The position numbers and the translations under genes were made by a program. From Actinomadura parmotrematis (lineage in GTDB: Bacteria; Actinomycetota; Actinomycetes; Streptosporangiales; Streptosporangiaceae): a DNA stretch of 64,000 nt. The notes below the pieces were generated by a model that was not told the DNA's origin, did not search any database, and saw only the letters and a program-made list of their open reading frames with translations. Positions 48,180 through 60,085 of the stretch are shown in pieces. Where the stretch lies: contig NZ_JAIBOA010000012.1 in NCBI RefSeq assembly GCF_019458805.1, positions 124,001-188,000 of the forward strand, in the 5' to 3' direction. Each line of letters opens with the position of its first letter. Position 1 is the first letter of the stretch.

Positions 48180-48279
48180 GACCACCCGGTCACCGCTCGT
48201 TGACTTGCGGCGTGTTGCCCTCTGGGAGCGCTCCCAGCGGGCAACACGCCGCAAGTCAACGGCGGGTGGGCGGGTGGTC
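48180..48279. repeat. Nested palindromic repeat, copy 5
   Basis: The inner 64-base palindrome (48198-48261; 31 of 32 pairs) has core TTGCGGCGTGTTG and centre GGGAGCGCTCCC. Outer 15-base arms are 48180-48194 and 48265-48279 (13 of 15 pair). It lies 20 bases past the stop of the leftward purE gene. Confidence 0.93.
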
Positions 48280-48299
48280 ACCAGCGGGGGGTGGCGGGG

Positions 48300-48802
<503 letters not shown>

Positions 48803-48806
<4 letters not shown>

Positions 48807-49984
48807 CGGTGCTCCCCCATCGCCGAGCCCCAGCGCAGGAAGTCGGCCGCGTGCCGGGCGCGGGCGCGGACCTCGGCCAGGTCCTCGCCGAGCGCCGTCA
48901 CGTGCCCGATCTTGCGTCCGGGGCGCACGTCCTTGCCGTAGAAGTGCACCTTGACGGCCGGGTCGTGGGCCATCACGTGCAGGTACCGCGGGTAGATCGC
49001 GGCCTTGTCGCCGCCGAGCACGTTCGCCATGACGACGACGGGCGCGGCGAGGTCGGCCGAGCCGAGCGGCAGGTCGAGGACGGCGCGCAGGTGCTGCTCG
49101 AACTGCGACGTGCGGGCGCCCTCGATCGTCCAGTGCCCGGAGTTGTGCGGCCGCATCGCCAGCTCGTTGACGAGCAGCCCGCCGCCCTCGGTCTCGAACA
49201 GCTCGACCGCGAGCAGCCCGGTGACGTCCAGCGCGTCGGCGATCCGCAGCGCGAGGCTCTGCGCCTCGGCCCGCAGGTCGCCGGACAGGTCCGGGGCGGG
49301 GGCGAGCACCTCGACGCAGATGCCGTCCTCCTGGACGGTCTCCACGACGGGGTAGGCGGCGCCCTGGCCGTGCGGGGAGCGCGCGACGAGCGCGGCGAGC
49401 TCGCGGCGGAACGGCACGAACGCCTCCGCCATCAGCGGGACGCCGGACGCGACCAGGTCGCCGACCAGATCGGCCGCGTCGGCGGGCTCGCGGACCACCC
49501 AGACGCCCTTGCCGTCGTAGCCGCCGCGGGTCGCCTTGAGGACGACCGGCCAGCCGTGCTCGGCGCCGAACGCCTCCACCGCCTCGGCGGCGCCGTCCGC
49601 CGGGATCGGCGCGTACGCCGGGCAGGGCGCGCCGAGCGCGGTCAGCCGGTCGCGCATGACCAGCTTGTCCTGGGCGTGGGCGAGGGCGGGGGCGCCGGGG
49701 CGGCAGGGGACGCCGGTCGCGGTGACGGCCGCGATGTGCTCGCCGGGGACGTGCTCGTGGTCGAAGGTGACCACGTCGCAGCCGTCGGCGAAGGCCAGCA
49801 GGTCGTCCAGGCCGCGGTCGTCGCCGACGCGGACGTCGGTGACGACCTGCGCCGCCGACTCCGCCGGGCCGCCCGCGAGCACCCGCAGGTGCACGCCGAG
49901 CGCGATCGCCGCCTGCTGGGTCATGCGGGCCAGCTGGCCGCCGCCCGCCATGCCCACCACGGGCATCTGAGCTGCATCTGTCAC
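48803..49984 (-). CDS. purK: N5-carboxyaminoimidazole ribonucleotide synthase
   Basis: The 393-residue ATP-grasp enzyme makes N5-CAIR from AIR, bicarbonate and [24 protein letters not shown] is the N-terminal motif, [18 protein letters not shown] the ATP-binding Lys loop, [30 protein letters not shown] the metal and substrate site, and MANVLGGD follows. It starts with GTG at 49984. It is divergent from the GtrA gene, with a gap of 250 bases. This purK-gtrA arrangement is common in actinobacteria. Confidence 0.96.
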
Positions 49985-50234
49985 GGCGGTAAGGCTATCC
50001 GGCGCCGCCCCGTGACCGGATACCGGCGAACGTTCGAGAGCGCCCCGGCGTCCAATCCGGTATGCCCCTCTCGTCCGGACTCGCCGTGGAATGGCCGAGG
50101 CCCCCCGGGAACGTCCGCGTTCCGGCGCCGGACGCCCCGGGTGCGTCTATCCTCGTGCTACCTCCTGCTGCACATCCGCTGGTCGCCACCGTGCCCGTAC
50201 CCCGCCGGTGCCCCGAAAAGGACGGTCCCCTTCC

Positions 50235-50816
50235 GTGAGCCTGCTCACCGGTCTCCACCGGCGCTTCGCGCACCTCGTGCACGAGCTCCTGAAGTTCGGC
50301 AGCGTCGGCGCGCTCGCCTTCGCCATCACCCTGGCCACCGGCAACGCGCTGCACGTCGGCCTCGGGCTCGGCGAGCTCACCGCCACCGGGATCGCCACCG
50401 TGGTCGCCACCACGTTCGCCTACCTCGCCAACCGGTACTGGACGTTCCGGCACCGCGACCAGAGCGGCCTCGGCCGCGAGTACGTGCTGTTCTTCGCGCT
50501 GAACGGCGTCGGCCTGGTGATCACCTGGCTGTTCCAGGGCGTCACCAAGTTCGTGCTGGACCTGCACGGCCCGCTCGCCTACAACGCCTCGCTGATCATC
50601 GGGACGGCGGCGGCGACGCTGTTCCGCTACTGGTCCTACAAGCGCTGGGTGTTCCTGCCGCCGGACGCGCCGCCCGTCGCGCCCGCCTCCGGCCTGCCCG
50701 AGGCCCCCGAGGCCCCCGAGGCCCCCGAGCCGCCCCGGCCCGGGCATCCCGGCGGGCGCCGCCTCGGCTCCCCGCCGCGCCCCGAGGGCTACGCCGAGTT
50801 CACCGGCACCCGCTGA
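50235..50816 (+). CDS. GtrA-family membrane protein
   Basis: The 193-residue product has four membrane helices and the GtrA features: LLKFGSVGALAFAI in helix 1, TFAYLANRYWTFRHR at the end of helix 2, and LFRYWSYKRWVF at the end of helix 4. GtrA proteins are thought to flip polyprenyl-phosphate sugars for surface decoration. The tail contains a tandem Pro-Glu-Ala repeat (PEAPEAPEAPEPP, DNA repeat near 50697-50728). The GTG start lacks a close ribosome site. It is divergent from purK and convergent with the histidine kinase, with only four bases between the stops. Confidence 0.9.
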   Translation: MSLLTGLHRRFAHLVHELLKFGSVGALAFAITLATGNALHVGLGLGELTATGIATVVATTFAYLANRYWTFRHRDQSGLGREYVLFFALNGVGLVITWLFQGVTKFVLDLHGPLAYNASLIIGTAAATLFRYWSYKRWVFLPPDAPPVAPASGLPEAPEAPEAPEPPRPGHPGGRRLGSPPRPEGYAEFTGTR

Positions 50817-50820
50817 ACCG

Positions 50821-52098
50821 TCACGTCGGGCCGATGACGACCCGCTCCTCGGCGAGGCGGGCCTCCGCCGCCGGCCGCAGGAAGATCCCGAAGACGGCGG
50901 GGCGGGCCCCGACGAGCTCCAGCCGGCCGCCGTCGACGACGGCCAGCGAGCGGGCCAGGTAGAGCCCGAGGCCGGTGCCCTTGCCGCTGGACACGCTCCG
51001 CTCGAAGATGCGCGCCTCCAGCTCGGGCGGGATGCCCGCGCCCTCGTCGCCGACCTCGACGACGACCGAGCCCGCGCCGGGCTTGGTGCGGATGGTGACG
51101 GTGCCCGAGCCGTGCACGAGCGAGTTGTCCAGCAGCGTCGCGACGATCTGCGACAGGCCCTCGGGGCTGGTGACGGCGGCGAGGTCGCGCTCGCCGGTCA
51201 GCTCGATGGCGCGGCCGTCGCGGCGGAAGATCGGCCGCCACTCCTCGATCTGCTGGGCGATGATCTGGTCGATCGGCGCGGCGACCGCCTGCCCCGTCCG
51301 GTCGTGCCGGGCGCGCGCGAGGAGCTGCTCGACGACGGCGACGAGCCGCTCGGCCTGGGCGATCGCCGCCGCGCCCTCCTCCCGCACGACGTCGGGGTAC
51401 TCGGCGGCCTCGATCATCTCCTCCAGCCGCATGGACAGCGCGGTCAGCGGCGTGCGCAGCTGGTGGCTGGCGTCGGAGGCGAACTCGCGGCTGGCGGCCA
51501 GCAGGTCGGCGATGCGGACGGCGCTGCGGTCCAGCACCTCGGCGACCCGGTCGAGCTCGGGGATGCCGTAGCGGCGGCGGCGCGGCCGGGCGTTGCCGGT
51601 GCCGAGCCGGTCGGCGGTCTCGGCGAGGTCGACGAGCGGCAGGGTGAGCTTGCGGGCCTGGAACATCGCCAGGCCGACGGTGACGGCGACGCCGAGCAGC
51701 GCGAGGCTGCCGATCAGCAGCAGCTGGCGCAGCGCCTCGTCGCGAACCTCCCGCGCGGGGCGCTCCACGACGACGTGGACGCCGCCCGCGGTGGCGGGCG
51801 CGGTCAGCAGGTCGGTGCCCGCGGCGGGCTTCGCGCCGGCGGTCACCGTCCGCCCGCCCGGCAGGGTAATGACGATATATCGCCCCGGATAGGTCTGCGC
51901 GATCTTGCCGCCGTCGACCCGCTCGCTCGCGCCGAGGTTCAGCGTGACCCCGCCGACGATGGACGCGGCCTCGCGGGCGAGCGACTGCCGCGCCTCCTCG
52001 TAGATCAGCTTGTGCGTGGCGTAGGCGAGGGGGATGCCGAGGAGCAGGATCGCCACGACCGCCACCGCGAGCGTCGACAACAACAGCCGGCGCCTCAT
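50821..52098 (-). CDS. Sensor histidine kinase
   Basis: The 425-residue kinase has two membrane helices (about 7-27 and 125-146) flanking an extracytoplasmic sensor domain of about 95 residues. A HAMP region follows, then the phospho-acceptor His in EFASDASHQLRTPLTAL near residue 215. The ATPase domain has LLDNSLVHG (N box), VGDEGAGIP (G1) and GKGTGLGLYLARSL (G2). It lies 102 bases downstream of its response regulator on the same strand, so the pair is transcribed together. No Cys or metal ligands are seen in the short sensor, leaving the stimulus unknown. Confidence 0.94.
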   Translation of the reverse strand: MRRRLLLSTLAVAVVAILLLGIPLAYATHKLIYEEARQSLAREAASIVGGVTLNLGASERVDGGKIAQTYPGRYIVITLPGGRTVTAGAKPAAGTDLLTAPATAGGVHVVVERPAREVRDEALRQLLLIGSLALLGVAVTVGLAMFQARKLTLPLVDLAETADRLGTGNARPRRRRYGIPELDRVAEVLDRSAVRIADLLAASREFASDASHQLRTPLTALSMRLEEMIEAAEYPDVVREEGAAAIAQAERLVAVVEQLLARARHDRTGQAVAAPIDQIIAQQIEEWRPIFRRDGRAIELTGERDLAAVTSPEGLSQIVATLLDNSLVHGSGTVTIRTKPGAGSVVVEVGDEGAGIPPELEARIFERSVSSGKGTGLGLYLARSLAVVDGGRLELVGARPAVFGIFLRPAAEARLAEERVVIGPT

Positions 52099-52200
52099 CA
52101 GGGCTCCTTCGAGAAGAGGGGAGCCATGATCATGCGGGCCGCGCCGGGGGCCTCTCGGGACGGCCGGCCCGGCGGTGCCGCATGACCATGGCGGACGGGA

Positions 52201-52872
52201 TCAGTCGCCGCGCTCGAACCGGAAGCCGACGCCGCGCACCGTGGTGATGTAGCGCGGGCTGCCGGCGTCGTCGCCGAGCTTGCGGCGGAGCCAGGAGATG
52301 TGCATGTCCAGCGTCTTGGTGGAGCCCCACCAGTTGGTGTCCCACACCTCGCGCATGATCTGCTCGCGGGTCACGACCTTGCCGGCGTCGCGCACCAGCA
52401 CCCGCAGCAGGTCGAACTCCTTGGTGGTGAGCTGGAGCTCGGTGTCGCCCATCCACGCGCGCCGCGACTCGGCGTCGATGCGGACGCCCTGCACGATCGG
52501 CGTCTCGGTGCTGCCGCGGCGGAGCAGCGCCCGCACCCGGGCGAGCAGCTCGGCGAGGCGGAACGGCTTGGTGACGTAGTCGTCGGCGCCGGCGTCCAGG
52601 CCGACGACGGTGTCGACCTCGTCGGCGCGGGCGGTCAAGATGAGGATCGGCACGCCGTGCCCCTCGGCACGGACGCGGCGGGCCACCTCCAGCCCGTCCA
52701 GCTCGGGCAGCCCGAGGTCGAGCACGATGAGATCAACGCCGCCCCCGAGGGCGCGCTCCAGCGCCTGCGGACCGTCCGGGCTGACTTCGACGGTGTACCC
52801 CTCGCGCCGCAGCGCACGGGCGAGAGGCTCGGAGATGGACGTGTCGTCCTCGGCGAGCAGTACTGAGGTCAT
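52201..52872 (-). CDS. OmpR/PhoB-type response regulator
   Basis: The 223-residue product has a receiver domain: LLAEDDTS with the acidic pair, phospho-acceptor Asp in LIVLDLGLPELDG, LTARADEVD and VTKPFRLAELLARVRALLRR with the conserved Lys. A C-terminal winged helix follows (LQLTTKEFDLLRVLVRDAG, STKTLDMHISWLRRKLG, ITTVRGVGFRF). The ATG at 52872 is preceded by TACGAT at six bases, a leaderless promoter. Repeats of TCATGAAC at 52869-52876 and 52892-52899 flank that promoter and may be its own binding sites. An upstream in-frame start at 52962 is less likely. Confidence 0.94.
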   Translation of the reverse strand: MTSVLLAEDDTSISEPLARALRREGYTVEVSPDGPQALERALGGGVDLIVLDLGLPELDGLEVARRVRAEGHGVPILILTARADEVDTVVGLDAGADDYVTKPFRLAELLARVRALLRRGSTETPIVQGVRIDAESRRAWMGDTELQLTTKEFDLLRVLVRDAGKVVTREQIMREVWDTNWWGSTKTLDMHISWLRRKLGDDAGSPRYITTVRGVGFRFERGD

Positions 52873-52899
52873 GAACCGATCGTATGACCATTCATGAAC
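52869..52899 (-). promoter_or_regulatory. Leaderless promoter with direct TCATGAAC repeats
   Basis: TCATGAAC occurs at 52869-52876, over the response-regulator start codon, and at 52892-52899, 23 bases away, with TACGAT (minus strand) between them. The spacing is near two helical turns, as expected for an OmpR-type dimer site. Confidence 0.4.
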
Positions 52900-52996
52900 G
52901 TTTCCTGGCAACCGCCGCGCTCTTGACCTGCGATTTGCCACTCGTAGTACATCCTCGAACACGGACCTACTCCACCGGAACGGGAGGTAGGGGGGC

Positions 52997-53467
52997 GTGG
53001 TGACCCTCGACGCGACCGTCGCGCGGGCGGTCGGCGCGGTGCTGCTCCTCTCGCTGTCGGCCGTCTACTTCGTGTCGCTCCCGCTGGCTTTCGCCCAGGA
53101 CGGGTACTTCGGTGTGATCGTCCTGCTGGCGGCGGTCGTGCCGTTCGCCGGCGCGGCGGCGCTGTGCGCCGAGGGCCGCGACCGCGTCTGGTGGTACGTC
53201 CTCGCCGACGGGCTGCTGAACGCCGGCGGCGTCGTCGCGACGCGCACCGCCGGGCTGCCGTTCGTCCCGCACCGGGTGACCGGCTGGGAGCGCCACGACA
53301 CGCTGACGCTGCTGTTCCTCGGCCTGTCGTCCGGCGGGCTCGCCGCCTGGGTGCTGGTCGCGCGGTGGCTCGCGCGCACCCGCCTGCGGCCCGTCCTGTC
53401 GGCCGGCGAGCGCGCCGAGCGGCGCGCCGTCACCGAAGGATCGCCGCCGACGACCCCGGAAGACTGA
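52997..53467 (+). CDS. Membrane protein, unknown
   Basis: The 156-residue product has four membrane helices (about residues 8-30, 38-58, 66-82 and 103-125), a loop FVPHRVTGWERHDTLTLLFLGLS, and a charged tail. I do not recognise a family. GGGAGG lies eight to ten bases before the GTG. It is divergent from the response regulator gene and could be one of its targets. Its last 38 bases overlap the end of the convergent treZ gene. Confidence 0.7.
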   Translation: MVTLDATVARAVGAVLLLSLSAVYFVSLPLAFAQDGYFGVIVLLAAVVPFAGAAALCAEGRDRVWWYVLADGLLNAGGVVATRTAGLPFVPHRVTGWERHDTLTLLFLGLSSGGLAAWVLVARWLARTRLRPVLSAGERAERRAVTEGSPPTTPED

Positions 53468-55184
53468 CCCGCCCGTCCACCAGCCCGACCAGCGGATCCG
53501 CGGCGAGTATCAATTCGGTGACGCCTGGGACGGGCAGCAGCTCGGGCGTGTCGCCGAGGTTGACGGCGAGCACGACGCCGCCGCCGTCGGGACGTCCGCC
53601 GCGCCGCACGACCAGCCACCGGTCGCCGGTCTCGACGTGCGTGCCGGTGAGGCGCGGGTCGGTGAGCTCGGGCGTGGCGCGGCGGAGCGCGATGAGCGCC
53701 CGGTACCAGTCGAGCACGTCGCGATGCACGGGCTTGCCCGGCTCGTCCCAGTCCAGGACCGACCGGCGGTGCGTGTCGGGGTCCTGCGGGTCGGGCACCT
53801 CGCCCTGCCAGCCGTGCCCGGCGAACTCGCGGGCGCGGCCCTCGCTGACGGCGCGCCCGAGGGCCGGGTCCTGGTGGTCGGTGAAGTAGCACCAGGGCGT
53901 CCCGGCGGCCCATTCCTCTCCCATGAACAGCATGGGGGTGAACGGTGACAGCAGCAGGAGGGCGGCGCCCGCCTTGAGCATTCCCGGGGAAAGCGTGGCC
54001 GAGATCCGGTCTCCGGACGCCCGGTTGCCGACCTGGTCGTGGTCCTGGAGGAACGCCACGAACCGCGAGGCGGGCGTGCGGAGCCGGTCGACGGGCCGCC
54101 CGTGGTGGCGGCCCCGGTAGGTGGACATCGTCCCGTTGTGGACGAACGCCTCGGTGAGCGCCTTGGCGATCGTCGCCGTCGACCCGAAGTCGCCGTAGTA
54201 GCCCTGCCGCTCCCCCGTCAGGGCGGCGTGCAGGGCGTGGTGGACGTCGTCGTTCCACTGCGCGTCCAGGCCGTACCCGCCGGCCTCGCGGGCGGTGATC
54301 AGGCGCGGGTCGTTGAGGTCGGACTCGGCGATCAGGAACAGGGTCCGCCCGAGGTGCGCCGACAGGCCCGCCACCGCCGCCGCGAGCGCCTCCAGGACGT
54401 GCACGGCGCCGTGGTCGGCGAGGGCGTGGACGGCGTCCAGGCGCAGGCCGTCGACGTGGTGGTCGCGCAGCCACATGAGGGCGTTGCCGACGATGAACGC
54501 GCGGACCTCGTCGGCGCCGTCGCGGTCGAGGTTGACGGCCTGCCCCCACGGCGTCGGGTAGGCGTCGGTGAAGTAGGGGCCGAACGCGCCGAGCCGGTTG
54601 CCGTCCGGGCCGAGGTGGTTGTAGACGACGTCGAGGACGACGGCGAGGCCGCGCGCGTGCGCGGCGTCCACGAACCGCTTGAAGCCGTCGGGGCCGCCGT
54701 AGGGCTCGTGCGGCGCCCACAGGTGCACGCCGTCGTAGCCCCAGCCGTTGCGGCCGGGGAAGGACGCGACGGGCATCACCTCGACGGCGTCCACGCCGAG
54801 GTCGACCAGGTGGTCGAGGCGGCCGATGGCGGCGTCGAAGGTGCCCTCGGGCGTGAACGTGCCGATGTGCAGCTCGTACAGGACGCTGCCGGCGAGCGGG
54901 CGGCCGTGCCAGTGCGCGTCGGTCCAGGCGAACCGGCCGTGGTCGTAGACCCGCGAGGGGCCGTGGACGCCGGCGGGCTGCCAGGGCGAGCGCGGGTCGG
55001 GCAGCACCTCGTCCGCGCCGTCCAGGACGTACCCGTAGTCGGTGCCGTGCCCGGCGCCCGCGACGTCCGCCGCCCACCAGCCGGGGCGGCCGTCCACCGG
55101 TTCCAGGGCATGCCGGCCGCCCGCCTCGACCTCGACGCGCCCGGCGAGGGGCGCCCACACCTCGAAGCGGTGGGAGTCGGTCAC
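53430..55184 (-). CDS. treZ: Malto-oligosyltrehalose trehalohydrolase
   Basis: The 584-residue GH13 enzyme cuts trehalose from maltooligosyl-trehalose. After an N-terminal beta domain (FEVWAPLAGRVEVEAGG), the catalytic barrel shows VYNHLG, DGLRLDAVHALADHG with the nucleophile Asp, FLIAESDLNDPR with the acid Glu, and LQDHDQVGN with the transition-state Asp. YELHIGTFTPEGTFDAAI is also a TreZ/GlgB feature. The GTG start overlaps the treY stop by GTGA and has GAGGAGG upstream. It is the last gene of glgX-treY-treZ. Confidence 0.95.
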   Translation of the reverse strand: MTDSHRFEVWAPLAGRVEVEAGGRHALEPVDGRPGWWAADVAGAGHGTDYGYVLDGADEVLPDPRSPWQPAGVHGPSRVYDHGRFAWTDAHWHGRPLAGSVLYELHIGTFTPEGTFDAAIGRLDHLVDLGVDAVEVMPVASFPGRNGWGYDGVHLWAPHEPYGGPDGFKRFVDAAHARGLAVVLDVVYNHLGPDGNRLGAFGPYFTDAYPTPWGQAVNLDRDGADEVRAFIVGNALMWLRDHHVDGLRLDAVHALADHGAVHVLEALAAAVAGLSAHLGRTLFLIAESDLNDPRLITAREAGGYGLDAQWNDDVHHALHAALTGERQGYYGDFGSTATIAKALTEAFVHNGTMSTYRGRHHGRPVDRLRTPASRFVAFLQDHDQVGNRASGDRISATLSPGMLKAGAALLLLSPFTPMLFMGEEWAAGTPWCYFTDHQDPALGRAVSEGRAREFAGHGWQGEVPDPQDPDTHRRSVLDWDEPGKPVHRDVLDWYRALIALRRATPELTDPRLTGTHVETGDRWLVVRRGGRPDGGGVVLAVNLGDTPELLPVPGVTELILAADPLVGLVDGRVSLPGSSAAILR

Positions 55185-57410
55185 GTGGGGTCCTCCTCGG
55201 GGACGAGCAGCGCGACGGGCAGGGCGGCGAGGATCGGGCCGAGGTCGGGGCGCTCGTGGACGGCGCCGGTCAGCACGTCCCGCCAGGCGTGCCCGCCCGG
55301 CAGGTCCAGGGCGGTGCCGCCCCAGCCGCCGCGCCGCTCCAGCCCGGCGGGCAGGCGGGTCGCGACGGTGACGGCGCGGCCGCGCCGGAACGCGACGGCG
55401 TGCCCGGCGGCGGGGCCGGTCGCGGCGACCGGCTCGTACCCGCCGTCCGGCCCGAACCACTCGGGGTGGCCGCGGCGCAGCCGGAGGGCGCGCGAGGTGA
55501 CGAGGAGCTTCTCGTCGTCGAGGTCCTGCGGCGGGCGGCCGCTGTCCAGGCGGGTGAGGCGGGCGCGGCGGCGCCCGTAGTCGACCGGGCGGCGGTTGTC
55601 GGGGTCGACCAGCGACAGGCCGGTCAGCTCGCAGCCCTGGTAGACGTCGGGGACGCCCGGCATGGTGAGCTGCACGAGCTTCTGGCCGAGCATGACGTCC
55701 CGCGCGTACGGCGAGATCAGCGCGACGAAGCCCTCGATGTCGGCGGTGAGGCCGGGGTCGGCGAGGACGCGGGCGGCGAAGCCGAGCACGCCCTCCTCGT
55801 ACCCGGCGTTCTGGTCGACCCAGGACGTCGCGGTCTTCGCCTCGCGCATCGCCTTGGTGAGGAACTCGGCGAGCCGGTCCCCGGTGAGCGGCCAGGCGCC
55901 GGCGAGGGTCTGCCAGAACAGGTACTCCAGGTCCGGTTCCAGCGGCGACCCGCCGGGGAACCAGCCCCGCCAGCGCTCGACGGCCTCGCCCCAGCTGCCC
56001 GGCAGCTCGGCGAGGACGGCGAGGCGGGCGCGGACGTCCTCCTGCCGCTTGGTGTCGTGGGTGGACAGCGTCGTCATCGTGGCGGGCCGCTCGCGGGCCG
56101 AGCGGGCGGCGTAGGCGTGGAAGTCCTCGGGGCCGACGGCGAACCGCTCGGGGTCGCCGCCGACCTCGTTCAGCGCCGCCATCCGGTTCCACCGGTAGAA
56201 GGCGGTGTCCTCGACGCCCTTGGCGGCGAGCGGCGCGGCCGTCTGCTGGAACCGGACGACGAACTCGGCGGGCGCGCCGTCCAGGCCGAGCGCGAGCCGG
56301 ACGAGCGCGTCCAGCGTGCCGTGCAGGTCCTCGGGGAGGCGGGCGCGGGCCGCGTCCGCCGCCCGCTCCAGGACGGCGACGGCCTCGGGCGGCGCCTCCT
56401 CGCCCGGCACCACGTAGGCGCGGTAGACGGGCACGGCGGCCAGCAGCTCGACGAGCGCGGGCCGGTGGCGGGGGTCCTCGCCGCGGAAGGCGGTGAGGAC
56501 GCGGAGCAGCCGGTCGGTCTCGGGCCGCAGCGCGTTCTCGGCGGCGAACCGCCGGGCGGTGTACTCGATCTCGGCGAAATCGGCGGTCGCGCCGGTCGCC
56601 GCCGCGTAGATCTTGGTGAGGGGCCGCTCGCCGGCCGGGTCGACGAACAGGCCGCCGACCATGCCGAGCGCGTCGTAGCCGGTGGTGCCGTCGCAGCGCC
56701 AGTCGGCGGGCAGCGCCTCCTCCCCGGTGGTGATCTTCTCGACCAGCACCCAGGTGCCGGGCAGCGCCGCCAGGTAGCCGCGCGGGTCGGTGAGGCCGTC
56801 GGGGTGGTCGATGCGCAGCCCGTCCACCAGCCCCTCGCCGATCATGCCGAACAGCACCGCGTGGGTCCGCTCGAACACCTCCGGGTCCTCCTGGCGGAGG
56901 CCGATCAGCCCGGAGATGTCGAAGAACCGCCGGTAGTTGGGCTCGCCCTGGCCGGGCAGCACCAGGCGCCCGCCGCCCGCGTCCCAGTCGACGTCGAACC
57001 AGGCCGCGTAGGGCGAGTCCGGGCCGTCGGCGATGACGCCGGCGAGCGGCTTGTTCAGCTCGGGCGGCGACGGGACCGCCATGTGGTTCGGCACGACGTC
57101 CACCAGCACCCGCAGGCCCGCCGCGTGCAGGCGGACGGCCATGGCGCGGAACGCGTCCGCGCCGCCGAGCTCGGCCGACACGCGGTCGTGGTCGACCACG
57201 TCGTAGCCGTGCGTGGAGCCGGGCGCGGCCTGGAGCACCGGCGACAGGTAGACGTGCGAGACGCCGAGGGAGACGAGGTAGGGCGCGAGGGCGGCGGCCT
57301 CGGCGAAGCCGAAGCGGTCCGCCGGGTCGTCGCCGCGCAGCTGGAGGCGGTAGGTGCCGGCCGGGAACGCGTCGTCGGGGGCGGCCCCGGAGGCGTCGGA
57401 CACGGAGGCG

Positions 57411-57418
<8 letters not shown>
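55181..57418 (-). CDS. treY: Malto-oligosyltrehalose synthase
   Basis: The 745-residue GH13 enzyme converts the reducing end of maltodextrin to a trehalose unit. Hallmarks include TYRLQLRGDDPADRFGFAEA near the N-terminus, GVSHVYLSPVLQAAPGSTHGYDVVDH (two phrases joined at PVLQ), VDVVPNHMA, VDGLRIDHPDGLTDP with the nucleophile, and STHDTKRQEDVRARL near residue 440. Length fits (700-800). The GTG start lies eight bases inside the glgX end. Together with TreZ it forms the TreYZ route to trehalose, an osmolyte and, in mycolate-bearing relatives, a wall precursor. Confidence 0.95.
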
Positions 57419-59537
<2,119 letters not shown>

Positions 59538-59637
59538 AGTGCGGTCCTTCCGTCGTCGCGACAGGTTTGCTTCCCCTAGAGGGTTAGATCACACCGTTGG
59601 TTGCGTCACTGGCCAGAACCGACATCTTTCAGCTACG

Positions 59638-59656
59638 TTAGGGGAGCCTAACCTTA
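59638..59656. promoter_or_regulatory. Iron box (DtxR/IdeR-type operator)
   Basis: The 19 bases TTAGGGGAGCCTAACCTTA agree at 16 positions with the IdeR consensus TTAGGTTAGSCTAACCTAA. The site lies 100 bases before the bfd ATG and about the same distance from the divergent glgX start. Iron-dependent control of bfd, and perhaps bfr, is likely. Confidence 0.7.
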
Positions 59657-59755
59657 ATAAGGCCGCCCTCAGCGGTGTTCGATCTCGCCTCCGACCACCC
59701 TCCTACCCACCCCCGCCCGCTCCGCGCAGGCAACGTCGCAGAAAGGTCCCTCCGG

Positions 59756-60061
59756 ATGTACGTGTGCGTGTGCAACGCGGTGACCGAGGACGATGTGCGC
59801 GGCTGCCTGGCGGCGGGGTGCGGTTCGGCCAAGGAGGTCAAGGCCGCATGCGGCATGCAGCCCGGCTGCGGATCCTGCACCAAGCGGCTGTACGGCCTGA
59901 TCAGCGAGCACAGGACGGCCAGCGAGCTGGTCGACGCGCTGACCGGCGGGCCGCTGCCGCTGGAGGTCGTCCCCGCGGACCCGGCCGCGCCCCCGGCGCC
60001 GGCCGCCCCCCAGACCTGGCCCCAGCCGATCGCCGGGGAGGACGCCACGGCAGCCGCCTGA
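59756..60061 (+). CDS. bfd: Bacterioferritin-associated ferredoxin
   Basis: The 101-residue product has a BFD-type [2Fe-2S] domain in residues 1-55. Its cysteines sit exactly at 4, 6, 38 and 41 (MYVCVCN and PGCGSC), the Bfd spacing. Extra Cys at 17, 22 and 32 are not usual ligands. A Pro/Ala-rich tail of about 40 residues follows. Bfd donates electrons to bacterioferritin so that stored iron is released. The ATG at 59756 is chosen because it begins the domain; an in-frame GTG at 59675 would add 27 residues. The iron box upstream fits induction when iron is low. bfr follows after 114 bases. Confidence 0.9.
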   Translation: MYVCVCNAVTEDDVRGCLAAGCGSAKEVKAACGMQPGCGSCTKRLYGLISEHRTASELVDALTGGPLPLEVVPADPAAPPAPAAPQTWPQPIAGEDATAAA

Positions 60062-60066
60062 GCCGC

Positions 60067-60085
60067 CCGGCCCCGTCCGGGCCGG
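60067..60085 (+). terminator. Hairpin between bfd and bfr
   Basis: CCGGCCC (60067-60073) and GGGCCGG (60079-60085) form a 7-bp stem with a 5-base loop just past the bfd stop. It could reduce read-through, so bfr may also have its own promoter. Confidence 0.45.

Noticed and set aside
13546-48279. CRISPR array made of the palindromic repeats
   Set aside because: Copies are 5-13 kb apart, not regularly spaced, and no Cas genes are present.
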